This document shows, in pieces, positions 28,573 to 35,767 of a stretch of 64,000 nt of DNA. Under the pieces are notes generated by a model that did no database searches, was not told where the DNA came from, and saw only the letters and a list, made by a program, of their open reading frames with translations. This DNA is from an uncultured Prevotellaceae bacterium (lineage in GTDB: Bacteria; Bacteroidota; Bacteroidia; Bacteroidales; Bacteroidaceae): positions 62,001 through 126,000 of the forward strand of contig ONCQ01000005.1 of the NCBI GenBank assembly GCA_900316355.1. Direction: 5' to 3'. The first letter of the stretch is position 1. Each line of letters opens with the position of its first letter. A program made the position numbers and the translations under genes.

Positions 28573-29514
28573 TCAAATCTCGTCTTTCTCCTCGTACAGG
28601 CAGAGGGCATTGTAGTGCTCACGGCTCACTTCTTTGGCCAGCCATTGGGGCGAAAGGACCTGGGCATGGTCGCCTAAGCTGACGAGATGACGGATGAAAT
28701 CGGGTGTCGGCCGCACAAAGAGCTCGAAGTCCGTGTAGTCTCCGCCACAGGCAATCTCCTGCTGGCTGTGGTGCAGCGGCAGGTCAGCCAGATAGAACTG
28801 CTCGTAGTCGTAAGCCCTGATGACAACCCTCTCTGGTTGGGTGTCGTCATTGACCAGCACACCATAGCACTCGCTGAAGTACGCCTCGGCGTCGAAGTCC
28901 GGATCTATCTTGAATTTGATGTCCGTCAGCGACATTTCCAGGATGCGGTCGAAGGCGAACATCCCGAAGTAATCGATGTCCTCTCCCTCCTCCATCTTTC
29001 GATAGAAATGCCCCAGCACATACCATCGCTGGCGGAACATCTTCAGGCAGTACGGCTCGAAGTTCAGGTCGCGAGGCTCCTCATCGCCATACTTGCGGTA
29101 CTTGATGGCTATACGGACGCTACGTTTCATCGCCTCTATCTCCATAGGCAGATAGTCGCCCTCGTAGGGCACCGACTCCAGCAGTATCCGCTTCTGCAGC
29201 GACAAGCTCTCGCTGACGACGCTGTTCACCGACAGCGTGGACAGCATCCATTTCTGCACGCTGTCCTCACGCAGCACGTTCGCGTTGGCGATATAGTATT
29301 TGAAGCCATCCTGACGGTCGCAGTCGATGATGATTCCGAAGATGTCCTCGATGGCGTCCTTGTGTCGGTTGAAGGTCGCCCGTGCCAGCTCAACGCCCTC
29401 GCTGAGCTCCGTCTCCAGCCAGCGCTCGTTGATCTCCGCAAACGTAATCCTCTTGGCCTTGCGAATCGTATTCACCAGCCATATATACTCCCTGAACTTA
29501 GCAGATGTCTTCAT
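28573..29514 (-). CDS. WYL-domain transcriptional regulator
   Basis: 313 residues. The N-terminal winged helix (IRKAKRITFAEINERWLE, ATFNRHKDAIEDIFG) is followed by a WYL ligand-binding domain around 130-215 (RIAIKYRKY, PYCLKMFRQRWYVLGHF, FAFDRILEM) and a WCX-type C-terminal extension. WYL regulators often repress defence or phage-response operons and sense nucleic acids or nucleotides. It is the last gene of the operon 309-aa unknown, radical SAM, WYL, 6 bp after the radical SAM stop, so it may autoregulate through the palindrome found at 31504 and 32139. Confidence 0.92.
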   Translation of the reverse strand: MKTSAKFREYIWLVNTIRKAKRITFAEINERWLETELSEGVELARATFNRHKDAIEDIFGIIIDCDRQDGFKYYIANANVLREDSVQKWMLSTLSVNSVVSESLSLQKRILLESVPYEGDYLPMEIEAMKRSVRIAIKYRKYGDEEPRDLNFEPYCLKMFRQRWYVLGHFYRKMEEGEDIDYFGMFAFDRILEMSLTDIKFKIDPDFDAEAYFSECYGVLVNDDTQPERVVIRAYDYEQFYLADLPLHHSQQEIACGGDYTDFELFVRPTPDFIRHLVSLGDHAQVLSPQWLAKEVSREHYNALCLYEEKDEI

Positions 29515-29520
29515 AGTTAT

Positions 29521-30270
29521 TCATGTTTGATTATCGCATGTTGTCCATTTTACCCTGTCTAACGCATCCACCAACCCTTGATAGTCGAGTGATGCCAAGG
29601 CTTCCTTATTCGGCGCGAAGCTACAGGAGTTCACCTTCTTGTCCCAGGACACAGAGCAGAAGTTTGTGGGACGCTGGCATTTCAGCAGACATGAAGGACT
29701 TTGAAAAAGCTTCCCGTCTGCCACCGATGCCAGTTGTTTCGGCGAAGGCGTATTGGAGAAGCGCTGTGGAACAAGAATGATCTGGTCGCTCCTGAGGAAG
29801 CTCATCATCCGTTGATAAACGCTCCTTGCAGCTTCTACTTTATCAGCCCCCACCAGCAGGTTGACGCCAGGCTTAATATTCAGCTTTTCTATAGCTTGCA
29901 GCTGTCTTTCCACTCTTGCCACTTCCGCCTCATTGTCTGGCCGATGGATGGTGAGGTGAATCTTGTCTGGCTTATGCTTACCCAATTGTACCCATGTTAA
30001 CGTGTCTTCCAGCGGTAATCCATTGGAGGTAATCGACAGATAGCACAACGGATACAGCGCCTCTATCACCTCGAAGATGCCCTCATACTCAAACGGCTCT
30101 CCGCCGCCCAACGACACAGCCTTCACTCCATGCATAATGCAGTCGGAGGCGAAATCTATCACCTCCTGCGGCTTCCACATCGTATTGCCCTCTCGTGTGC
30201 TATGGTTATAGCAGAACGAGCATTGCTTGGAGCAATAGTTCGACAGGTCTAAGGACAGTAACTCTATCAT
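29521..30270 (-). CDS. Radical SAM protein of unknown substrate
   Basis: 249 residues from the ATG at 30270, chosen because it overlaps the upstream stop as ATGA with AAGGA in front; the frame extends nine codons further. The cluster motif is CSKQCSFCYNH near residue 15, followed by the SAM-binding GGGEPFEYEGI. The C-terminal part has five cysteines (SPSCLLKCQRPTNFCSVSW, NSCSF, TTC), enough for an auxiliary Fe-S cluster. It has the general form of peptide- or RNA-modifying radical SAM enzymes but I cannot place it in a named family. It is not an obvious viperin. Cotranscribed with the 309-aa unknown and WYL genes. Confidence 0.88.
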   Translation of the reverse strand: MIELLSLDLSNYCSKQCSFCYNHSTREGNTMWKPQEVIDFASDCIMHGVKAVSLGGGEPFEYEGIFEVIEALYPLCYLSITSNGLPLEDTLTWVQLGKHKPDKIHLTIHRPDNEAEVARVERQLQAIEKLNIKPGVNLLVGADKVEAARSVYQRMMSFLRSDQIILVPQRFSNTPSPKQLASVADGKLFQSPSCLLKCQRPTNFCSVSWDKKVNSCSFAPNKEALASLDYQGLVDALDRVKWTTCDNQT

Positions 30271-31196
30271 TTCCTTAAATCTCGATGTTTGTCCCATTCA
30301 TATTCTTCAGCCTTCCCCTCTGCAATCAATTTATCCATTGATTCCTTGTTAATGATTGCTCTGGTCTTTTCATTATAATACATCAGGCTGTCATCCGAAG
30401 TAGCAAGTTCACTCCATATTTGACCATCATAGACGTATTCCATCGTGCATTGAATATCTACAGGGAGGAACTCTGCAAGTTGTATTTTCTCCCTGTCTTT
30501 GAACTTAACCGGTAGGCTTGTTATCTTATCCTGTATTTCCTTAGGCAGCTGCTCCTTTCTAAATGGGTGAGCAGGATTGGATATGCGAACAGCAGGCTCA
30601 TAATTGGGATTATAGTCCTGATAATAGATAAATATTGGGAATCTATTATTCTCTGCTTCCTGAATCATTCTACCTTGTTCATCCTCCCGATAATTAGAAT
30701 AATGCGGTGCTCTTTGTTTGGAGATAATCACATGATTCTCTTCAAGTAACTCTACGCCTTTCCTGTTAAAGGCAAGGTTTATGTAAAACAAGCCATCCTT
30801 TCTTGACAGGCAAACAGGATCATATAAATTGTCTAAATCACAAGCCTTTTTAAATATATCTAGCTTTGACATATCTATCCGTACAACCACATTGTACCAA
30901 TGTCGATTGTACCAATCACCATGTTCCCACTCTTTCCACTTATCAGGATCTTTAATTGGTCCCAACAAGCTATTAATCTGCTCTAAGTCCAACCTTAAAT
31001 CTTTAAAGGCATCTTCCCCTTTTTGTGAGAACAAATCCCAGAAAACATCATCCACATTCCATTCTTCATGGCAGCCCTCTGTTGGCACAGGACCATTGTC
31101 GTCAATATCGAATATGCCGACATTGCCGTCTTCATCTACGCAGTACCACGCCGTTGACATGGAATGCGTCGCTGGGTATTCTTTATCTGTCATCAT
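30267..31196 (-). CDS. 309-aa unknown protein, first gene of the radical SAM/WYL operon
   Basis: It begins MMTDKEYPATHSMSTAWYCV; the real start may be the Met at residue 13. The N-terminal segment STAWYCVDEDGNVGIFDIDD recalls small Bacteroidetes proteins found near toxin/immunity clusters, but no family can be named. It is acidic, rich in aromatic residues, with no signal or membrane segment. Base composition is clearly more AT-rich than the flanking core genes. The stop overlaps the radical SAM start (ATGA), so the products probably act together, perhaps as enzyme and substrate or scaffold. The roughly 300-nt leader carries two tRNA-like structures. Confidence 0.75.
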   Translation of the reverse strand: MMTDKEYPATHSMSTAWYCVDEDGNVGIFDIDDNGPVPTEGCHEEWNVDDVFWDLFSQKGEDAFKDLRLDLEQINSLLGPIKDPDKWKEWEHGDWYNRHWYNVVVRIDMSKLDIFKKACDLDNLYDPVCLSRKDGLFYINLAFNRKGVELLEENHVIISKQRAPHYSNYREDEQGRMIQEAENNRFPIFIYYQDYNPNYEPAVRISNPAHPFRKEQLPKEIQDKITSLPVKFKDREKIQLAEFLPVDIQCTMEYVYDGQIWSELATSDDSLMYYNEKTRAIINKESMDKLIAEGKAEEYEWDKHRDLRK

Positions 31197-31250
31197 AGGC
31201 TTCTATATCAAAAGGCTTTCATTCCGCCCATTAGTTTTTTATTTAAAAGG

Positions 31251-31330
31251 CTGGCAAGCGGTAGGACTCGAACCTGCTCTCTTGCGGTTAGGCAATCCAC
31301 CGTGTCCAACATCGTGGTTCTACTTGCCAG
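31251..31330 (-). ncRNA. tRNA-like structure 1 in the operon leader
   Basis: On the minus strand CTGGCAAG (31330-31323) pairs with CTTGCCAG (31258-31251), 8 bp. Inside are a T-arm GCAGG-TTCGAGT-CCTAC with a canonical T-loop, a CCAC/GTGG stem and a small variable hairpin. There is no D-arm, the T-stem has one mismatch, and CG separates it from the acceptor-like stem, so this is not a normal tRNA gene. Confidence 0.65.
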
Positions 31331-31347
31331 TCTCATTTCTTTAAAAG

Positions 31348-31433
31348 GATGATACAAGCGGCAGATTCGAACTGCTACCCATACCTTTCGGCAGCCGCAT
31401 TTACCATACATCAGCGGTTCTACTTGCATCATC
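31348..31433 (-). ncRNA. tRNA-like structure 2 in the operon leader
   Basis: On the minus strand GATGATGCAAG (31433-31423) pairs with CTTGTATCATC (31358-31348), 11 bp with one wobble. The T-arm is GCAG-TTCGAAT-CTGC, the internal stem CCGC/GCGG, and a GAAA-capped variable hairpin follows. It shares CAAGTAGAACC and the layout with structure 1, while stem bases differ in a compensatory way (CCAC/GTGG against CCGC/GCGG). Confidence 0.65.
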
Positions 31434-31490
31434 CAAACTTGTCAAAAGTGCAGCTTGAAGTCATCGCACCTTTTTTGATCTTTGACGCTG

Positions 31491-31498
31491 CAAAAGTA
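31491..31498 (-). promoter_or_regulatory. -7 element of the 309-aa/radical SAM/WYL operon
   Basis: TACTTTTG on the minus strand. A TTG lies only 14 bp upstream, short for this sigma factor, and overlaps the palindromic operator. Transcription from here would include both tRNA-like structures. Confidence 0.5.
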
Positions 31499-31503
31499 GC
31501 GGT

Positions 31504-31530
31504 ATATTGTCTCAAATCGTGGGACATGTT
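31504..31530. promoter_or_regulatory. Operator-like palindrome, degenerate copy
   Basis: Shares the 21-bp core ATTGTC...GGGACA with the perfect copy at 32139-32165; here one arm has lost a base. Adjacent to the -7 box of the radical SAM operon. Confidence 0.55.
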
Positions 31531-31552
31531 TGAAAAAAGTTCATTGATGACT

Positions 31553-32077
31553 TCATTTCAAATCCGTTGCCAGGACATCGCCGAGGGCGAAGTAGTAGAA
31601 GAGAGGGACTTCGTCGGAATGGGACTGCTCCAACTCTGCTAACAGCTCGTCGAACTCATGGCAGTCGTAGGTTTGTTGCAGGTACTCCACATTCTGGCGC
31701 GTCACGCCTATCAGCTGATTCTCCTTGCACTCCACATCCAGGAACCAGGACTTGTTATAGTCGTGGAAGTGAATCTTCCGCACAGGGCGCGTGGAGCACA
31801 TGAACTCATCCATCGCTTCCACGTCCATTCCCGGCTCATCGCGATGCTCCGTCATCCACGCATCCACCTTCTTGTCTATCAGGCGGCTGTGGTAATGCTG
31901 CGACCCTTGGCGCACCTCAACCCTCTTCTCTCCGCGGAGAATCTCCTCGGCGAACTCGCGCCGCATGATCAGGTCCAACACCTGAACGGGCTCGCACTTA
32001 GGTGCATTGTACTTCTTCATGAACTCATCCATAGCAGCAAAGTACTGCTCGTCGGTCATTTCTGCAAACATACTCAT
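31553..32077 (-). CDS. ASCH-like protein
   Basis: 174 residues. The segment [23 protein letters not shown] (about 36-58) followed much later by [14 protein letters not shown] resembles the beta-barrel of ASCH domains, which bind RNA or modified nucleotides and sometimes cleave RNA. An acidic helical part ([20 protein letters not shown]) lies between. Confidence in the fold is moderate. It has its own promoter region carrying the perfect ACATTGTC/GACAATGT palindrome and is followed by the radical SAM operon whose promoter carries the same core. It lies 114 bp after the GIY-YIG gene of the restriction-like operon. Confidence 0.65.
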   Translation of the reverse strand: MSMFAEMTDEQYFAAMDEFMKKYNAPKCEPVQVLDLIMRREFAEEILRGEKRVEVRQGSQHYHSRLIDKKVDAWMTEHRDEPGMDVEAMDEFMCSTRPVRKIHFHDYNKSWFLDVECKENQLIGVTRQNVEYLQQTYDCHEFDELLAELEQSHSDEVPLFYYFALGDVLATDLK

Positions 32078-32138
32078 GGCTTAAAAAAATTAGTTGTTAA
32101 ACGTCGTTTGTGATTATTCACGCCGCGAAGGTAGCAGT

Positions 32139-32165
32139 ACATTGTCTCAAATCGTGGGACAATGT
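32139..32165. promoter_or_regulatory. Operator-like palindrome, perfect copy
   Basis: ACATTGTC-N11-GACAATGT, perfect 8-bp arms, directly upstream of a -7-like TACCTTCG for the ASCH-like gene. The core is repeated at 31504-31530. Probably a repressor site, with the WYL protein as the candidate. Confidence 0.6.
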
Positions 32166-32191
32166 TGAAAAAAGTGACTTGTTTGCAGATT

Positions 32192-33457
32192 TCATACATT
32201 TTCTTCACTAATCCCCAGTCTTATCGCTGTGGTCTTCTTGACGTCATATTCGAGGACGCGACCCAGATGGTACATGATAAAATCTGGTTGCTCAAACTCC
32301 GTTTTCTTGACTTCCACCAGCATCACATCTCTATCCTTTGAATAACCGCAATAGAGTCTTAATACATTCGGCTGTCTGATATAACGCTTACCTGTGGCTT
32401 TATCGAGTCTCGTCAGCTTATTGATGGTGGTAGCTCTTAGTGTCCGCGACTCAATATCTTGTTCGCCATGATAGATGAAGTCGAAATGAGGTTGCTTCAC
32501 GGTTAGCGTTAATACCTCCAATCCTTGAATATCGGTTTTCTTCGTCCTTACACGCTCATTCTTGTCGAACACGATTTCCTCCAATGCCTCAAGTTCAACA
32601 TTATATCGATAGTTGACAATGCTCCCATCCACGAATCGGGCTATCGCCTGACGGATAATCGGCAGTGGTACCACGAACCATTCCTCGGGTACGGCATCGC
32701 CTACTTTCACATGAAAGCGGGCAACAGCGAAGAACAGGTGCAACAGATATTCCAGTTTCTGGACATTGATGTTATATACCTTATAAGTATTGATAACCTC
32801 CACATCGGCCATCAGATAGGTGCTCTCGTTCTTCGCATTGCTGATACGCTGTTCAACGGGTGTAGTCGTAAAGCCAATCTTATAGAGGTTCTCGACTGAT
32901 GCAATGCGCTCATCCTCTGACTTAGAACGAAGAATATATATCCATCCCTGAGCTTCATCATTTTCTGTCACCTGTTCTCCACTAAGACTGGCCAACTCAT
33001 TCCCGTCATTCAACGCCGTCACGATATAACCGTTCTTAGTGATGTTCTTTCCGATGGTACGGAACAGGATGTTCGATTCTGTGCCGTCCTCATAGATCAC
33101 GCGTGAACGACCGTCCTTTCTGACTCGGTCTTTAATCTGACGGTTATCTACATCGAGTTGATCAACATAGCCCATCACGCCGTCAGCGATGAAGAAGACC
33201 TTTTCTTGCAGATTGTCTTCCTTGAAACCTATCAATCGGCGTCTGCCTTCCTTCAGGTCCTTATGCACCTGAACGAACAACGCTGCATAGTCCTCGAAGT
33301 TCTCGCAGGGCTTGCGCTTGCCTATTTCCTCTGCCTTTTGTTTCTTGATCTTACCTTGTTTAATGGCTTCTGGTAAGTGGAACAGTTCCTTCTCCGTGTC
33401 GTTAAGCGTGAAGATAGGATCGTTCAATATGTCGTCTAATTCCTTGTTATTCATCAT
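32192..33457 (-). CDS. GIY-YIG/T5orf172-type nuclease-like protein
   Basis: 421 residues; the start may be the second ATG (33454). A GIY-YIG-like core sits at about 171-260: GWIYILRSKS, then LYKIGFTTTPVEQRISNAKN, then VEVINTYKVYNINVQKLEYLLHLFF, which fits the T5orf172/MUG113 branch. The N-terminal helical region carries LDDILNDPIFTLND, a motif shared with the 95-aa protein encoded just upstream. The C-terminal part (250-421) is beta-rich and unassigned. It overlaps the 95-aa gene by 11 bp. In this operon it is the best candidate for the DNA-cutting component. Confidence 0.8.
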   Translation of the reverse strand: MMNNKELDDILNDPIFTLNDTEKELFHLPEAIKQGKIKKQKAEEIGKRKPCENFEDYAALFVQVHKDLKEGRRRLIGFKEDNLQEKVFFIADGVMGYVDQLDVDNRQIKDRVRKDGRSRVIYEDGTESNILFRTIGKNITKNGYIVTALNDGNELASLSGEQVTENDEAQGWIYILRSKSEDERIASVENLYKIGFTTTPVEQRISNAKNESTYLMADVEVINTYKVYNINVQKLEYLLHLFFAVARFHVKVGDAVPEEWFVVPLPIIRQAIARFVDGSIVNYRYNVELEALEEIVFDKNERVRTKKTDIQGLEVLTLTVKQPHFDFIYHGEQDIESRTLRATTINKLTRLDKATGKRYIRQPNVLRLYCGYSKDRDVMLVEVKKTEFEQPDFIMYHLGRVLEYDVKKTTAIRLGISEENV

Positions 33458-33734
33458 ATACGGTGTCTAAAAGTTTATATTCGTCTTCAGCTCTCAGCAT
33501 CTCCCTGCGGGCATCGTCTTCGATGATTCCCTGCAGCCGTTTGGCCAGCAGCCATTCATCGCGATGTTCCTTTTTCAATCGTGGTGCTCGCTGGGAATGC
33601 GCCTTGCTCCATTCCACGATGGCGCGAAATCCTTCTCGCACCACATCCTCTGGAGTCTGCTTGGGAGCCTTTGGATGCACATTGGCAAACAAAGGGTCAT
33701 TGAATATCTCCACTAAATCTTCTGGCCATTCCAT
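33447..33734 (-). CDS. 95-aa helical protein of the restriction-like operon
   Basis: It starts 4 bp after the helicase stop and overlaps the GIY-YIG gene by 11 bp. The protein is all helical and highly charged (VREGFRAIVEWSKAHSQRA, WLLAKRLQGIIEDDARREML). The N-terminal LVEIFNDPLFANV repeats the DDILNDPIF motif of the next protein, suggesting both dock on the same partner. No family is recognised. Likely a small adaptor or specificity subunit. Confidence 0.75.
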   Translation of the reverse strand: MEWPEDLVEIFNDPLFANVHPKAPKQTPEDVVREGFRAIVEWSKAHSQRAPRLKKEHRDEWLLAKRLQGIIEDDARREMLRAEDEYKLLDTVYDE

Positions 33735-33737
33735 ACG

Positions 33738-35753
33738 CTATGCTTTTTTCGAATCATCAGGAAAGTCAAGTCCCATATCTCGTCGAATCTTGTAGTTCAT
33801 AAGAATGCGGATGGCTTCTGCCATACGACGCTCATTCGGATCGGGCGATTGCAGCGATGGATGGTCGCCGTGCTCCTTACGCCATTCCTGGAATATCGTC
33901 AGATAGATTCTTTTCGCCTCATCAATGTCCATATTGATTTTCTTGTCGGCAATCGCATCCTGAATGACTTTCAGCACAGGAGCATCTATCTCGTTGGACA
34001 TAATCTCATAAGCGCGCTGGAACGGATTGATGGTCTTGATCAGATTGATATCCAGATGGTCCAGATTGATGAAGGTGTTTGCAAGCTGTACCAGTCGGTT
34101 ACCTTCCGAAGCCTCTTCTTCATCCTCAGTCTCTGCAGGCTCAGGGTCTATCGTTCTAAGAACAAAGTCTAGGCTGAGACGCTGGCTGATGGCTTCGATG
34201 TCTTCTGGCGGTAACTGCGGGAATCGTTCTTCCACAATCTTGGGTAGCAGCACTTCATGTATGTATTCTGGCGCTTCGCCCTCAATCGCTGCTTCTATGC
34301 GAGGATCCTGCAGCACGCAGGCTTTCAGTTCGTCCAACTGTTCATCGATAATCTGTCGGGCCTCTTCGCTCTTGAAGGGTTGCAGGCCTTCCACCACAAT
34401 CTGACGGCTTGGGTCTATCTGAGGATCCTCTTCCTCGTCAGCCGATACCTTGAAGTTCCATTTCGGTGCCATCACCTGCTCCATCAGCAGCGAAGCGGTG
34501 ATAGCCTTCAACATATCGTTCACAGCGACCGTCACATCATCCTGTGTCTCGTCTGGAGCGGCTATCAGATTCGTGAACTGCGCGTGTTCCTTACCTTCGC
34601 TGTCGCGTGTGCAGCGACCTATAATCTGCACGATCTCTGTCAGCGAACCACGAACGCCTATCGTCAGACAATGCTCACACCATTCCCAGTCGAAGCCTTC
34701 CTTGGCCATACCCATTGCAATGATAATGTCAACATCCGAGGGTTTCGTCATTCGTTGCAGGTATCCTTGCACATGATTACGATGATCTGGGTCATCATTC
34801 ACCAAATCAGCAACCTTCAGCAGTTTACCCTCTTTCGTTTTGACGGTAATGATATTGGTGCTATAATCCTCATCAATAATGCTGCCTATCAAGTCAATGA
34901 TCTGTTTCACCTGCTCGTACTTGTCATATACGCCTGCGGCTTTGGCTCCTGTAACAGGAATATGAATCAATGTCTTCTGGCGAGTATCTAACACTTTATC
35001 CAGTGCCGACAGATAGTGACCCTTGTAGAAATGGTATCCTAAGCCCAACGATTTCAAGTATTTGTAACCATTCAACTGGTCATAGTAGTTGAACTGTACG
35101 GGCGTGAAGCGTGCTTCGTCCTCTTGTCGAAGCACAGGCACACCGTCGCCTCGGAAGAAAGACCCCGTCATCGCCAGTATGTGGGCGTTTGTCTTGTTCA
35201 TCAGTCTGCGAACCACCTCGCCCAATCCGTTGTTGGCATCGGCAGAGGTGTGATGGAACTCATCGATGCCAAAGAAGAAGTCATTCAGCTCTTCGTCCTT
35301 CAGCTCCTTCAGCGCGAAGCGCAAAGTGGCGTGCGTACATACCAGCGTCTTGGCTTTGGTGTAAGGCGCTACGAATTCCTTGAAGCGCTTTACCTTCTCC
35401 TGCTCGTTTTCCGTATCACAGAGGTTGAAGTACTGCGACACGCTCCAGTCTTCGAAGAATCCAAACTTCTTCAGGCTGGTGTCCTTGAACGAGCGGCCAA
35501 TGCTCTTTTCAGGAACTGCCACTATCACTTTCTTGATGCCTTGATGCGCCAGCTTGTCTAAGGCCACAAACATCATTGCACGTGACTTACCCGAAGCGGG
35601 AGGAGCCTTCACCAACAGGTACTTCTCGTTCCTTTTCTCATACACGCGGGCTTGCATCTCGCGCATTCCCAGTTCATTCGTGTTAGTCGATTTGCCAGTC
35701 TGCTGATAGCTGATTACAGTCTGGTCACTACGGTAGTTTTCTCTTAGTTCCAT
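33738..35753 (-). CDS. DEAD/DEAH-box helicase, restriction-associated
   Basis: 671 residues, SF2 type. Motif I APPASGKS (50-57), motif II IDEFHH (about 163-168), motif III LAMTGSFF, motif V DIIIAMGMAKEGFDW and motif VI IVQIIGRCTR are visible, all in the first 400 residues. The C-terminal third is acidic and helical and has no named domain. The arrangement resembles type III restriction and related defence helicases. It starts 14 bp after the methyltransferase stop and is followed by the 95-aa and GIY-YIG genes, so it probably provides translocation for a methylation-sensitive defence complex. Confidence 0.88.
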   Translation of the reverse strand: MELRENYRSDQTVISYQQTGKSTNTNELGMREMQARVYEKRNEKYLLVKAPPASGKSRAMMFVALDKLAHQGIKKVIVAVPEKSIGRSFKDTSLKKFGFFEDWSVSQYFNLCDTENEQEKVKRFKEFVAPYTKAKTLVCTHATLRFALKELKDEELNDFFFGIDEFHHTSADANNGLGEVVRRLMNKTNAHILAMTGSFFRGDGVPVLRQEDEARFTPVQFNYYDQLNGYKYLKSLGLGYHFYKGHYLSALDKVLDTRQKTLIHIPVTGAKAAGVYDKYEQVKQIIDLIGSIIDEDYSTNIITVKTKEGKLLKVADLVNDDPDHRNHVQGYLQRMTKPSDVDIIIAMGMAKEGFDWEWCEHCLTIGVRGSLTEIVQIIGRCTRDSEGKEHAQFTNLIAAPDETQDDVTVAVNDMLKAITASLLMEQVMAPKWNFKVSADEEEDPQIDPSRQIVVEGLQPFKSEEARQIIDEQLDELKACVLQDPRIEAAIEGEAPEYIHEVLLPKIVEERFPQLPPEDIEAISQRLSLDFVLRTIDPEPAETEDEEEASEGNRLVQLANTFINLDHLDINLIKTINPFQRAYEIMSNEIDAPVLKVIQDAIADKKINMDIDEAKRIYLTIFQEWRKEHGDHPSLQSPDPNERRMAEAIRILMNYKIRRDMGLDFPDDSKKA

Positions 35754-35767
35754 CCTATTTAGTTTAA

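Noticed and set aside
29521..30270. Prokaryotic viperin
   Set aside because: The radical SAM core is general; the protein is shorter and has a Cys-rich C-terminus unlike viperins, and no nucleotide kinase lies next to it.
31251..31433. Two normal tRNA genes on the minus strand
   Set aside because: T-loops and acceptor-like stems are present, but there is no D-arm, no 7-nt anticodon loop on a 5-bp stem, and the spacing between T-stem and acceptor is wrong.
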